A stretch of 64,000 nucleotides of DNA from Hyphomicrobium sp. (GTDB taxonomy: Bacteria > Pseudomonadota > Alphaproteobacteria > Rhizobiales > Hyphomicrobiaceae), in NCBI GenBank assembly GCA_002928735.1, contig PERL01000003.1, positions 62,001 to 126,000 on the forward strand, in the 5' to 3' direction. Shown in pieces: positions 24,914 through 34,356 of this stretch. How positions within the stretch are numbered: position 1 is the stretch's first letter; each line of letters opens with the position of its first letter. The position numbers and the translations under genes are program-made. The notes under the pieces are model-generated. The model was not told the origin of the DNA. It searched no databases and was given only the letters and a program-made list of their open reading frames with translations.

Positions 24914-26767
24914 ATGGGTGCGGTCAGGAAGCGGCGCGCGGCAGCGGCGACGGACGAGCCGGCGGCTTTTCTAGGCGTGGCGCAATCGGCGCGGGGCTAC
25001 GTGTGGCGCGAGCGGCTGATGCCTGAGGCGCAGAACACGGCACTGGCGATCAGTCAGCAGCATGGGTTGCCGGAACTGCTTGGTCGCGTGCTGGCGGCGC
25101 GCGGTGTCGGTCTGGCGGACGTGCCGGTGTTTCTCGATCCAAGCGTGAAGGCGTTGATGCCGGACCCGGCGTCATTGGCGGGGATGGAGCGCGTCGCGTC
25201 GCGGATCGCGGATGGCATCGAGCGGCGGGAGCCGGTGGCGATCTTCGGGGACTACGATGTCGACGGGGCATGTTCGTCGGCCTTGCTGTCGCGGTTTCTC
25301 AGCGCGCACGAGACGCCCTCGCGCATCTATATTCCCGACCGGATTTTTGAAGGCTATGGGCCCAACATCGCGGCGCTTGAGACGCTGGTGAAGGAGGGCG
25401 CGAAGCTCATTGTCACGGTTGACTGTGGCACGACGAGTTTCGAGACCATGGCGGCGGCGAAGAAACTTGCGACCGACGTTCTCGTCATCGATCACCATCA
25501 GGCGGACGAGACGCTGCCCGACGTGCTGGGGCTGGTGAATCCCAACCGGCAGGACGATGTGTCGGGGCAGGGCCATCTCTGCGCGGCGGGCGTCGTGTTT
25601 CTCGTTCTGGTGGCGGTGATGCGCGTGCTGCGGCAGCGCGGGCACTATGCCAATGGCGCGGCGGCACCGGATCTTCTGGGCGATCTCGATCTCGTGGCGT
25701 TGGCGACGGTGGCGGACGTGGTGCCGCTCACCGGGCTCAACCGGGCCTATGTGCGCAAGGGGCTCGCGGTGATGAAATCGCGCGAGAACGTGGGTTTGCG
25801 GGCCTTGTTCGACGCGGCGGGGCTCAATCAGGCGCCGACGACCTATCACCTTGGCTACATCCTGGGGCCTCGCATCAACGCGGGCGGGCGCATTGGTGAT
25901 GCGGCGCTGGGCGCGCGGCTGCTGACGACGCATGATGAAGTAGAGGCGCAGAAGATCGCCGTGCTGCTCGATAAGCTCAACAAGGAGCGCAAGGCAATCG
26001 AGACGCAGATGCTGGAGGAAGCGTTCGCGGACGCGGATCGCCGGGTGACCGAAAATCCCGATTTGCCGATCTTCGTGGTTGGGTCGGAGACGTGGCACAA
26101 GGGCGTCGTGGGGCTGGTCGCGAGCCGACTGGTGGAGCGGTTCGGGCGGCCGAGTTGCGTGATCGCATGGGAGAAGCAGGCAGGGTCGGGTGCGCAAACG
26201 GGCACGGGATCGCTGCGGTCGGTGGCGGGTGTCGATATCGGGGCGGCGGTGCGCGGAGCGGTTGCGGCGGGATTGCTGCAGAAGGGCGGCGGGCACGCGA
26301 TGGCGGCCGGTTTGACGGTTGCGCGGGATAAGATCGGCGCGGTTGAATCGTACTTCGGCGCGGAGTTGGCGGATGCCTCGTCGGCAGCGCGGGCGCGCGT
26401 GGGACTCGATTTGGACGGGGCGCTGGTGGCGTCCGGTGTGACGGACGGGCTGATGGACCTGATCGAGCGGGCAGGGCCCTTTGGGCAAGGCAATGCGCAG
26501 CCGCGGTTTGCGTTTCCATCAGTGCGGGTGAAATTTGCCAAGGCGGTGGGGGAAGCGCATCTGCGCTGCGTGCTGGAGGCGGCCGATGGATCGCGGCTCG
26601 AGGGTGTCGCGTTTCGCGCCATCGGGCAGCCGCTGGGTGATTTGCTCCAGAATACGGGGGGGATGCCGATACATGTTGCCGGCGCCCTGAAGCGGGATAC
26701 TTGGGGTGGCCGGGAGAAGATCGAATTGACCATCGAAGACGCCGCCGACCCTCGCCGGCAGGACTAG
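24914..26767 (+). CDS. recJ: single-stranded-DNA-specific exonuclease RecJ
   Basis: This 617-residue 5'-3' exonuclease acts in the RecF pathway and mismatch repair. The DHH phosphoesterase motifs are FGDYDVDGACSSA (residues 111-123), DCGT, and IDHHQADET with DHH at 193-195. GPRINAGGRIGDA leads into DHHA1 with GGGHAMAAGL, and the C-terminal OB-fold begins around residue 500. The ATG at 24914 follows a strong purine-rich site (GAGGGGGCGAG). The earlier open frame back to 24818 lacks conserved sequence. Confidence 0.94.
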   Translation: MGAVRKRRAAAATDEPAAFLGVAQSARGYVWRERLMPEAQNTALAISQQHGLPELLGRVLAARGVGLADVPVFLDPSVKALMPDPASLAGMERVASRIADGIERREPVAIFGDYDVDGACSSALLSRFLSAHETPSRIYIPDRIFEGYGPNIAALETLVKEGAKLIVTVDCGTTSFETMAAAKKLATDVLVIDHHQADETLPDVLGLVNPNRQDDVSGQGHLCAAGVVFLVLVAVMRVLRQRGHYANGAAAPDLLGDLDLVALATVADVVPLTGLNRAYVRKGLAVMKSRENVGLRALFDAAGLNQAPTTYHLGYILGPRINAGGRIGDAALGARLLTTHDEVEAQKIAVLLDKLNKERKAIETQMLEEAFADADRRVTENPDLPIFVVGSETWHKGVVGLVASRLVERFGRPSCVIAWEKQAGSGAQTGTGSLRSVAGVDIGAAVRGAVAAGLLQKGGGHAMAAGLTVARDKIGAVESYFGAELADASSAARARVGLDLDGALVASGVTDGLMDLIERAGPFGQGNAQPRFAFPSVRVKFAKAVGEAHLRCVLEAADGSRLEGVAFRAIGQPLGDLLQNTGGMPIHVAGALKRDTWGGREKIELTIEDAADPRRQD

Positions 26768-26902
26768 AGCGCGGCAGTTCTGGGATGGAGTCGGAGCCGC
26801 GCTCTAGGTTTTTGATTGGACCGACGATTCACGCTTCGGACCGGTCGGGCCCGAAGCGATCGTGGTCTGTGGCGGCGTTCTGCCGCCTCGGTTCAACCCG
26901 GC

Positions 26903-26930
26903 TTGCACCGGGCGGCAAACCCCCTTATAC
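26903..26930 (+). promoter_or_regulatory. sigma-70-type promoter of tRNA-Glu
   Basis: TTGCAC at 26903-26908 and TTATAC at 26925-26930 are separated by 16 bases and end 11 bases before the first base of tRNA-Glu. This is a good match to a housekeeping promoter in both sequence and spacing. Confidence 0.6.
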
Positions 26931-26941
26931 CCTGCCCCGAC

Positions 26942-27016
26942 GCTCCCTTCGTCTATCGGTTAGGACGCGAGATTTTCATTCTTGAAAGAGGGGTTCGATT
27001 CCCCTAGGGAGCGCCA
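26942..27016 (+). tRNA. tRNA-Glu (anticodon TTC), CCA encoded
   Basis: The cloverleaf folds by hand. The acceptor arms are GCTCCCT and AGGGAGC. The D arm is GTCT...GGAC. The anticodon stem CGAGA/TCTTG has loop TTTTCAT, giving anticodon TTC. The T arm is AGGGG-TTCGATT-CCCCT. Discriminator G and an encoded CCA follow (27013-27016). The anticodon stem has one G-U wobble pair. It is the only tRNA in the window and marks the left border of the block that looks acquired. Confidence 0.95.
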
Positions 27017-27256
27017 ACTACTCACAAAACTGAGAACACCTGCACCGGCGCCACCGCCGGTCGCAACCTGCTGTTCGAGCACAGTTTTCTGTTCAAAAAT
27101 ACGGATCGCGCCGTCGCTGACCTCGACGCGTTTTTTTGTCTGGCGAGCACTTAGGGACCTATCGCGCCGGGCGAAAGTCGCACGCGAAAACTGCGTGATA
27201 GCCGTGATAAGCGCACTGGCTAAAGGGAACTTGCTCCCCCGAGTCCAATGTCGTTT

Positions 27257-28090
27257 TTAGAAGCGTACGCTCATTCCCATAACTGGACCGTGCTGGACCG
27301 TATCCATCTCGTATCTCCGCGCGCCCGATCCCTGACTATAATCGACCGCTAGGGCGCGATAGCCGACGAAGCCGTCGAGCGCGTAGCCATTTACATCGCA
27401 GATTTTGGCATTGTAGGTGGCGAGAACTTGCCAGGAGAATTCACTGCCGACGCCGAAGCCGCCAATGTCACCGCGCAATAGCACGGACTGCCCCGGTGCC
27501 ACACCGTATCCCAACCGCGCACCGACGATAGGGTCGACCCAATCGACCTGGCCCGATCTTGCCGCAGGAACTGTTATACCGAGTACATCCAACGTCGCAG
27601 CGATCTCGACATCTTGCCGCCAATAGCGCGCACCCGCGAGCAGATCCAGATTGATAACGCCAGGAGCACCGGCGTCGCCATCAGTGTAGACGGTGTACGC
27701 CGCGCCAAACTCCATGGTGAGCTGAGTGTAATCAACCTCGGCAGAGGCTCCCAGTCCCAAGGGACCGCTAGAACGGAAGCCTGCACTTCCTTCAAGCGCA
27801 GTCCAGATTGTGTCGTTGAAGAGTGTCAGTCGCCCGCTCTTCAGCTCCGCATAGCTCATCCACACGGGAAGGGTGGACCAGTCGAGCGCTTCCAGAACGT
27901 CTCCGGGATTCACATCGACGTCTAAATTGCGATTGGCGATTCCAAGATCTCCGGAAATCCAAGGAAGCCAGCTGTAGGTGGTCAATGAAAACTGCCAGCC
28001 GGACTCCTCGCCAACGGCCGGACTCGATAGGCCAACCGTGCAGGCCAACATTGCGGTGGCGAGGAAAGGGCGTTTTGCAGAGGCGGTCAT
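27257..28090 (-). CDS. outer-membrane beta-barrel protein
   Basis: A 277-residue protein with a signal peptide (RPFLATAMLACTVGLSSPAV, cleaved near VGEES). Alternating hydrophobic strands follow (WQFSLTTYSWLPWISGDLGI, LTMEFGAAYTVY, VGARLGYGVAPGQSVLLRGD), and it ends in a phenylalanine (MGMSVRF), the signal for BAM assembly. The family appears to be an uncharacterised outer-membrane barrel with an IgG-like WLPW...G opening. Function unknown. It is divergent from the BASS transporter with 165 bases between. Confidence 0.75.
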   Translation of the reverse strand: MTASAKRPFLATAMLACTVGLSSPAVGEESGWQFSLTTYSWLPWISGDLGIANRNLDVDVNPGDVLEALDWSTLPVWMSYAELKSGRLTLFNDTIWTALEGSAGFRSSGPLGLGASAEVDYTQLTMEFGAAYTVYTDGDAGAPGVINLDLLAGARYWRQDVEIAATLDVLGITVPAARSGQVDWVDPIVGARLGYGVAPGQSVLLRGDIGGFGVGSEFSWQVLATYNAKICDVNGYALDGFVGYRALAVDYSQGSGARRYEMDTVQHGPVMGMSVRF

Positions 28091-28255
28091 TAGGACTTAT
28101 CCAGATCATTTGGGCTGAATAGGATGCGAAAACGTTAGCACCACGCTCTGAAACGAATTGGCTACTTCTTACCCAGTTTAATTGATACCTGTGGGAATGT
28201 GGCCTGTTGGCACCATAAGTTCCATGCACGTCCTATTGCGCAGGATGACTTGGCG

Positions 28256-29137
28256 ATGTTGCATTTTTTGACGACCTACGCCGTTCCTATCAACCTCGCC
28301 ATCCTAATGCTCGTCGCCGGAACGGAAATTCGCCGCTCCGATCTCAAAGAGATCCGTCTAGTGAAGCCTGCCATAGTGGGGTCGGTGGGACAGCTCTTGT
28401 TTCTGCCTTTGATCGCGGCCGCTATCGTCACCTTTGCTGATTTGCATCACGTCGTAGCCGCTGGCGTCGTGATTCTCGCCCTTTGCCCTGGGGGCGGCAT
28501 ATCCAATGCGTACTGCTATTTCGCTAAGTGTAGCGTGCTTCTTTCAGCGCTGATGACCGCGGTGGGAAGTGTGTTCTGCCTCGTCACCATCCCAGCTTTC
28601 ATCGTCGCGAACCCGGGGCTGCTGGGCTTTGACGGGCGGCTTGCCCCCGTCCCTGCCGCGACGATTGTCCAACACCTCATTGCCTACATGATCGTTCCGC
28701 TGGCGATTGGCGCCTTGGCGCGAGACCTGGCCCCGCATGTCGTTGAGCGAAGCCGCAGCATGCTTCGCATCCTCTCGCTCGGACTCATTGCGTTCATTCT
28801 CTTGACCTCACTGGCAACCGTTGCATCGCAGGTCCCTCACCTGCTGTTCGACATCGTGGTTGCAGCCGGTCTTTTTATCTTGCTGGCGATGGCCTTTGGT
28901 ACCGTTCTGGGCATCAAAATGAGCGAAGAAGAGCGCCACGTCACCACGATCGAGAGCGGCGTTCGAAACATCGCCCTTGCACTCACGCTAGGGACGCTCA
29001 CTATGGATAAGGATGATTTTTTGGCGCTCGCGGCCTTTTTGACAGGTTATCTGGCCGTTGAAATCGCAATCATGTTGCCGTACGCAGCATTCGTTGCCCG
29101 TCGCCGCACTCCGCAAGGGGCTATTGCTCGTCCTTGA
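28256..29137 (+). CDS. bile acid:sodium symporter (BASS) family transporter
   Basis: A 293-residue integral membrane protein with 8-10 hydrophobic segments. BASS signatures are LALCPGGGISNAYCYFAKCS in the first half and ESGVRNIALALTLGT in the second, the ExGxxN-type sodium site region. It would couple sodium entry to uptake of an organic anion; bacterial substrates range from pantoate to sulfated steroids. The ATG at 28256 fits the first helix. A Crp/Fnr regulator lies tail-to-tail, overlapping by 17 bases. Confidence 0.85.
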   Translation: MLHFLTTYAVPINLAILMLVAGTEIRRSDLKEIRLVKPAIVGSVGQLLFLPLIAAAIVTFADLHHVVAAGVVILALCPGGGISNAYCYFAKCSVLLSALMTAVGSVFCLVTIPAFIVANPGLLGFDGRLAPVPAATIVQHLIAYMIVPLAIGALARDLAPHVVERSRSMLRILSLGLIAFILLTSLATVASQVPHLLFDIVVAAGLFILLAMAFGTVLGIKMSEEERHVTTIESGVRNIALALTLGTLTMDKDDFLALAAFLTGYLAVEIAIMLPYAAFVARRRTPQGAIARP

Positions 29138-29786
29138 ATGCTTCCAGAGCCGGCCGGTTCACGATCCTCAATTTTCGGTAGTTTGTCTCGATCGCGCCGG
29201 CGTCCTCTAGTTCCTGAAGACACCGCCTGATCGTCGGTCGCGTGACGCCGAGAAGCTTAGCAAGTTCGTCCTGTGTGATTGCGGCATCGCCTTGTTTGTC
29301 TGCGAGGCCCAGCAACCGCCGGCAGGCCCGGGCGCGCACGGTGAGAGCGAGCGCCTCAGCGAGTTGAGAAACAGCCACGCGCAGATTGCTCATGCTCAAC
29401 TGATAAAAGCAGCGCCACTGTTCCGGCCTATTGGCGAGCAGGATTCTAATTGCGGAACTGGGCAGATGAAGCAGCCGGGTTTCAACCGCAGCCATGACGG
29501 TCACAAGGCGCGGTTCCGATGATAGTTCCGCAGCATCGCCGATCCAGAACCCGATTTCGGCTCTGTGGATAATGACGGGCTCGTCGGCCACCAGCGGAAA
29601 CGTGATCTGCAAACCGCCTTCAGCCAATCCGTATGCGCCGTCGGACTTGTCGCCCGCGTGATAGACGAATTGCCCCGCTTCGTATCGCTTCCATCTTCCG
29701 ACGTTCCTTGCCCACTCTCTGAAATCCTCCGGTTGACCGGATAGCCAACCGATTTTGTCGAGTGGTCGAAGATCAATTCCAGGCAT
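29121..29786 (-). CDS. Crp/Fnr family transcriptional regulator
   Basis: A 221-residue regulator with an N-terminal cyclic-nucleotide-binding-like domain (FVYHAGDKSDGAYGLAEGGL, ADEPVIIHRAEIGFWIGDAA) and a C-terminal winged helix (TQDELAKLLGVTRPTIRRCL, then QELEDAGAIE). The four cysteines of FNR are absent, and the cAMP-binding RxS motif is not clear, so the effector is unknown. It converges on the BASS gene and sits 191 bases from the divergent alpha/beta hydrolase gene, which it may control. Confidence 0.87.
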   Translation of the reverse strand: MPGIDLRPLDKIGWLSGQPEDFREWARNVGRWKRYEAGQFVYHAGDKSDGAYGLAEGGLQITFPLVADEPVIIHRAEIGFWIGDAAELSSEPRLVTVMAAVETRLLHLPSSAIRILLANRPEQWRCFYQLSMSNLRVAVSQLAEALALTVRARACRRLLGLADKQGDAAITQDELAKLLGVTRPTIRRCLQELEDAGAIETNYRKLRIVNRPALEAFKDEQ

Positions 29787-29977
29787 CTAAATGGCTCATA
29801 TTTTACATTTTTTGATCTGGCGGTCGTGAAACCCAAGCGGGGGCCTCAGTCATGAATTCAATAGGCCATGCTCGCTTCTATGCACTGCTGTTTGACCGGT
29901 GCGGTATTCAAGGATCAGCAACAATGCACATTTTTTAAATGTTTCATAAAGGTGGACCGAGGTCCGGTTGATGGGTA

Positions 29978-31174
29978 TTGAAGAGCAACGTTACTAGAGT
30001 CTTGTGTGTCGGGGGTGGGCCGTTGCTTAGTGGCGTAAGGCTATGCGCTGTGGCGATCTTTCTCGCTGGGATCATGTCGGGTGGATGCGCCTATCGCCCC
30101 GGCAATGAAGTTCTGATTCCCGTAGCGAACATTCCGGCGTCCACGGACAAAGTTGATGTCCTCGTCGCTACGACGCGTGAACGAGGCAGCAAGGACGACC
30201 CTGACGAATTTACCGTTGAGCGCTCCAAACAACTGAATTTTGCATCACTCACCGTTTCCATTCCGCCGGCACACGTTACAGGTGAAATCGAATGGCCGAA
30301 CGGCGGGCCGCCGGATCCGGCACTTCACTTCGTTACGACGAGGCGGACATCGCTTGGTGAAGACGGCTTCATCGATGAACTCAGACAGCGTGGCCGCCGC
30401 AGCACCGAACAAGCCGGCGATGTGCTGGTTTTCATCCACGGCTACAACACGCGATACGAAGAGGCGGTCTATTGGCTCGCGCAGATTGTTCATGACTCCG
30501 GTTTCAAGGGCACGGCCGTGCTCTTTGCCTGGCCCTCGAGGGGCAAAGCACCTCTCTATTTGGCGGATCGCGAAGCCAGCACGTATTCGCGCGACTACTT
30601 CGAGCGCGCGCTCCTAAAGATCTCTAAAGTTCCCGAGGTCAAGGAAATCAACATCCTGGCGCATAGTATGGGCAATTGGCTGGCCGTCGAAGGCTTGCGG
30701 CAAGCAAAGATGAACGGACACGGCGATTTCGGCGGAAAGTTGGGGGAGGTCATCCTCGCATCGCCGGATCTCGACGCCAATGTGTTCCGTACTCAGCTCG
30801 ACGTGATCGGAAAGCTGCCCCGGCCCATGACTGTGCTGGTTTCAGGCGACGATAAAGCGCTTGCGCTGTCGACGTGGCTCGCCGGTGACGTGGAGCGGGC
30901 TGGAATGATCACTGCCGATGATGCGCGCGCGGTCGCCGCGGCCGAGAGGTACAACCTGAAAGTTGTCGACCTGACAGCCGTGGACGACGGCAAGGGCAAT
31001 CATCACAGCAAATACTCGAAATCGGCTCCCGTGATCGCAGCCATCGGTAGTAAGCTAAAAAATCCAACCGCTAGTACCACACAGGTCGGTGTCGTGACGG
31101 CCGTCACAAATGCTGGCGATACTCTGCTCAAGGTTCCGGCGTCAATCTTGCCAGCTGCGAATGCAGCGCAGTAG
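29978..31174 (+). CDS. exported alpha/beta hydrolase (DUF900-type)
   Basis: A 398-residue protein. Near residue 37 a lipobox-like GIMSGGC suggests a lipoprotein, though the residue at -3 is not ideal. The hydrolase domain starts around residue 60 (DVLVATTRER), with the oxyanion region VFIHGYNTRYEEAVY, the nucleophile Ser230 in LAHSMGN, an acidic residue in ILASPDLDANVF and a histidine in GNHHSKYS. This pattern is typical of DUF900 proteins, serine hydrolases of unknown substrate. The start is a TTG at 29978; GGTGG and GGTCC lie upstream and include the palindrome GGACC-GA-GGTCC (29954-29965). Confidence 0.8.
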   Translation: MKSNVTRVLCVGGGPLLSGVRLCAVAIFLAGIMSGGCAYRPGNEVLIPVANIPASTDKVDVLVATTRERGSKDDPDEFTVERSKQLNFASLTVSIPPAHVTGEIEWPNGGPPDPALHFVTTRRTSLGEDGFIDELRQRGRRSTEQAGDVLVFIHGYNTRYEEAVYWLAQIVHDSGFKGTAVLFAWPSRGKAPLYLADREASTYSRDYFERALLKISKVPEVKEINILAHSMGNWLAVEGLRQAKMNGHGDFGGKLGEVILASPDLDANVFRTQLDVIGKLPRPMTVLVSGDDKALALSTWLAGDVERAGMITADDARAVAAAERYNLKVVDLTAVDDGKGNHHSKYSKSAPVIAAIGSKLKNPTASTTQVGVVTAVTNAGDTLLKVPASILPAANAAQ

Positions 31175-31682
31175 GGAGCCGCTCATCGGCCGGAAAACTC
31201 AGAAACCGAGCCAATTTAGCCGGTCCGCTTTGCGACGATTGCCGATTGGCTTCGGTGGCACCCCGTCGATGCGGTCTTAAGTACGGCATCTCCGTTCGAT
31301 TTTGTGGGGAGTTTCCGCGTGAGGGCGGCCGAGTGCGTCACTTCTTCTGACTGACGACATAGCTTGCGCCGGGGCACGAGCACGAGTGTCGTTTGTCACG
31401 TCAAACCAAATAAAATTGACGAGGAATGTAGATTGGCAGGCCCTGCTGAAGCGCAGGAGGCAAGGAAACCAACTTCAGAATTGGCATGTCCAATTCGGGT
31501 TTGGTCCGAACTGTTCCAGCATAATAAATCGAATTATCCGTACTCGGTTTCTCCTTGGAATGAATCATTCTTTCCATTCAGAGAAATGTGCGCCGACTAC
31601 CCTGCCATGGCGTCAAAGGATCTGGGGATCACCGCATTGGTGATTGCCCGGCTTTGCGGGATAGGCAGATGCGGAGGTTACA
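31175..31682. other. 508-base gene-free leader upstream of sulfatase gene
   Basis: No convincing gene is seen. One frame (31364-31708) is open, but it lacks a ribosome binding site, runs into the sulfatase gene and has no recognisable sequence. The stretch is more A+T-rich than the flanks and contains the perfect inverted repeat ATCACC-N5-GGTGAT at 31628-31644 and TTCGG-N7-CCGAA near 31497. It probably carries the promoter and a long untranslated leader. Confidence 0.5.
31628..31644. promoter_or_regulatory. inverted repeat ATCACC-N5-GGTGAT before sulfatase gene
   Basis: A perfect 6-base inverted repeat lies 38 bases before the GTG start of the sulfatase gene. It could be an operator near the transcription start or a small leader hairpin. 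No cognate regulator is identified. Confidence 0.3.
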
Positions 31683-33242
31683 GTGAAAACTTACTCCAGA
31701 TGGTTTAGGACGGCCGGGCGCACAGCGACCGCAGCCCTTTTGGTTGCCGTTGGTGCGGCCACGTCATTCGCGCAATCAAGTAAACCCAATATTTTGGTCA
31801 TTTGGGGGGACGATATCGGGCAATTCAACATCAGCGCCTATAATCGAGGCATGATGGGATATAAGACGCCCAACATCGACAGCATTGCAAATGAAGGCGC
31901 CTTGTTCACTGACTGGTATGGCCAGCAAAGCTGCACAGCGGGGCGCGCAGCCTTCGTGACGGGCCAGTCACCAATCCGCACCGGCCTCACCAAGGTGGGC
32001 CTACCCGGCGCGCCTGAAGGCATGAAAAAGGAAGATCCCACGATTGCGACTCTGCTGAAGGCGCAAGGGTACGTCACGGGCCAGTTCGGCAAGAACCATC
32101 TCGGTGACCGCGACGACATGCTGCCAACCAATCACGGTTTCGATGAGTTCTTCGGCAATCTCTACCATTTGAACGCGGAAGAGGAGCCTGAGAACCCGGA
32201 TTATCCAAAGGATCCGGAATTCAAGAAGAAGTTCGGTCCACGTGGTGTCATTCATTCATTCGCCGACGGCCGTATCACAGATACGGGCCCGCTGACGCGC
32301 AAGCGCATGGAGACCATCGACGAAGAGGTGACGGTCAAGGCTCTCGACTTCATGGACCGCGCGGCCAAGGACAAGAAGCCCTTCTTCCTGTGGTGGAATT
32401 CCACCCGCATGCACGTCTTCACACACATCAAGAAGGAGTCGGAAGGGAAGACGGGCCTCGGCATTTACGCCGACGGGATGACCGAGCACGACGGGCATGT
32501 CGGGCAAGTTCTCGCCAAGCTCAAGGCGCTCGGTCTCGATGAGAATACGATCGTTATGTATTCGACCGATAACGGCGCCGAGACGTTCACATGGCCCGAC
32601 GGCGGAACGACCATGTTTCGCGGTGAGAAGAACACGAATTGGGAAGGCGGATATCGCGTTCCGACTGTCATAAAGTGGCCAGGGTTGATCAAGCCGGGGA
32701 CCGTCGTGAACGACGTCGCTGCGCACGAGGACATGCTGACCACGCTCGTTGCTGCAGCTGGCGACAAGACTGCGAAAGAAGACCTTCTGAAGGGCCGCAA
32801 GATCGGCGATGTCACCTACAAGGTGCATCTCGATGGCTATGACCTCGGACCGGCTTTGAAGGGCGAGGCCGAGTGGCCGCGCAAGGAATTCATCTATTGG
32901 ACCGATGACGGTAGCGTCGCAGCTCTGCGCTACGGGAATTGGAAGGTGACATTCCTTGAGCAGGAAGCGGAAGGTTTGCGGGTGTGGCAGGATCCGTTCA
33001 AGCCGCTTCGCGCACCGCTGCTCACCAATCTGCGGATGGATCCCTTCGAGCGCGCGGAACATGAGAACGCGATGGGTTATCAGCGCTGGTATATGGATCG
33101 GATGTTCCTCATTGCTCCTGCCGGTGCTTACGTCGGTAAGTGGCTTCAGAGTTTCAAGGAATTTCCGCCTCGGCAGAAGCCCGGAAGCTTTAATCTTGAC
33201 CGTGTCATGGAAGCGGTCATGAGCAAACCCGGCAACAACTAA
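31683..33242 (+). CDS. arylsulfatase, CxAxR type
   Basis: A 519-residue secreted sulfatase. Residues 1-30 form a signal peptide (ending ATSFAQ). Metal-binding aspartates are D43 and D44 in WGDDIGQ. The cysteine to be converted to formylglycine is C84 in SCTAGRAAFVTGQSP. Downstream, FGKNHLGDRDDMLPTNHGFDEF and YSTDNGAETFTWPDGG carry further active-site residues. It hydrolyses sulfate esters in the periplasm. The GTG at 31683 has GGAGG 5 bases upstream. The motif C-T-A-G-R has Ala where most aerobic sulfatases have Pro. No maturation enzyme is encoded here. A HAD phosphatase gene follows. Confidence 0.92.
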   Translation: MKTYSRWFRTAGRTATAALLVAVGAATSFAQSSKPNILVIWGDDIGQFNISAYNRGMMGYKTPNIDSIANEGALFTDWYGQQSCTAGRAAFVTGQSPIRTGLTKVGLPGAPEGMKKEDPTIATLLKAQGYVTGQFGKNHLGDRDDMLPTNHGFDEFFGNLYHLNAEEEPENPDYPKDPEFKKKFGPRGVIHSFADGRITDTGPLTRKRMETIDEEVTVKALDFMDRAAKDKKPFFLWWNSTRMHVFTHIKKESEGKTGLGIYADGMTEHDGHVGQVLAKLKALGLDENTIVMYSTDNGAETFTWPDGGTTMFRGEKNTNWEGGYRVPTVIKWPGLIKPGTVVNDVAAHEDMLTTLVAAAGDKTAKEDLLKGRKIGDVTYKVHLDGYDLGPALKGEAEWPRKEFIYWTDDGSVAALRYGNWKVTFLEQEAEGLRVWQDPFKPLRAPLLTNLRMDPFERAEHENAMGYQRWYMDRMFLIAPAGAYVGKWLQSFKEFPPRQKPGSFNLDRVMEAVMSKPGNN

Positions 33243-33344
33243 AATACACGATTGTCGAATGAGGCCGCAGCGGCACACCGTTGCGGCCTCAAGCGTAGCA
33301 GATGGCTTGCCGACGACGAGTGTTGTCGATCAAGGATCGCGAAC

Positions 33345-34322
33345 ATGTTTCGAATTTTAGTACTGATTGCGCTAGCTTGGGTCGCCGTTTCACCGGCTTT
33401 GGCTCTAGCCGATCAGCTGCCATCATGGCGGGATGGCTCTTCCAAGAAGGCGATTGTTTCCTTCGTCGAGCGGGTGACCACGAACGGCTCACCAGACTTC
33501 GTACCGCCCGCTGAGCGCATTGCAGCCTTCGACAACGACGGAACGCTGTGGGCCGAGCAGCCGGCGTACTTCCAACTTCTGTTCGCGATCGACCGGGTCA
33601 AGGCGTTGAGCAATAGCCATCCCGAATGGCTAACTACGGAGCCGTTTGCTTCGATTCTCCGCGGAGATCTTCAGGCGGCACTCGCGGGAGGAGAACGTGC
33701 GCTGCTCGACATCATCATGACCACCCACACTGGCATGACGACAGACGAGTTCAGTCAAATCGTTAAGGGGTGGATTGCGTCGGCCCGGCATCCAACATCG
33801 GGTAAACTCTACACACAGATGGTCTACCAGCCGATGCTGGAACTCCTAGCCTACCTCCGCGCGAACGACTTCAAGACCTTCATCGTCTCGGGCGGCGGCA
33901 TAGAGTTCATGAGGCCATGGGTTGAAGACGTCTACGGTGTGCCGCCCGAGCAGGTTGTAGGTTCCAGCATCGTCACGTCATTTGAGGTGCGCGACGAAAC
34001 GCCCGTTCTGGTGCGGCAGCCGAAAATCAATTTCATCGATGATAAGGAAGGCAAGCCTGTCGGCATCAATCAACACATCGGGCGCAGACCAATTGCGGCC
34101 TTCGGCAACTCCGATGGCGATCTGGCCATGTTGCGATGGACGTGTAGCGGGCCAGGTGCCAGATTGTGCGTCTACGTTCATCACACAGACGCCGTCCGCG
34201 AATGGGCCTACGATCGCAAGTCTCACGTCGGGAAACTCGACAAGGGTCTCGATGACGCGCAGGCACAAGCATGGACTGTGTTGGACATGCAGGCCGACTG
34301 GAGCGTCGTGTTTCCCGAATAG
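33345..34322 (+). CDS. exported HAD-family phosphatase
   Basis: A 325-residue protein with a signal peptide (MFRILVLIALAWVAVSPALA). HAD motif I is AFDNDGTLW with aspartates D63 and D65. Motif II is in FIVSGGG, and the acidic motif is AAFGNSDGDLAMLRW. The domain resembles phosphoserine phosphatase-like HAD enzymes working in the periplasm. The ATG at 33345 follows AAGGATCGCG. It lies 102 bases after one sulfatase gene and converges on another, so it may help strip phosphate from the same substrates (inference). Confidence 0.85.
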   Translation: MFRILVLIALAWVAVSPALALADQLPSWRDGSSKKAIVSFVERVTTNGSPDFVPPAERIAAFDNDGTLWAEQPAYFQLLFAIDRVKALSNSHPEWLTTEPFASILRGDLQAALAGGERALLDIIMTTHTGMTTDEFSQIVKGWIASARHPTSGKLYTQMVYQPMLELLAYLRANDFKTFIVSGGGIEFMRPWVEDVYGVPPEQVVGSSIVTSFEVRDETPVLVRQPKINFIDDKEGKPVGINQHIGRRPIAAFGNSDGDLAMLRWTCSGPGARLCVYVHHTDAVREWAYDRKSHVGKLDKGLDDAQAQAWTVLDMQADWSVVFPE

Positions 34323-34356
34323 CGATCGTCGGCAGCTTGCTTGAGCACAGTCGGAG

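Noticed and set aside
31165-31185. TAGGGAGC resembling the end of tRNA-Glu, as a possible right attachment site
   Set aside because: Only about eight bases match and they overlap the stop codon of the alpha/beta hydrolase gene; a real attachment site would be longer.
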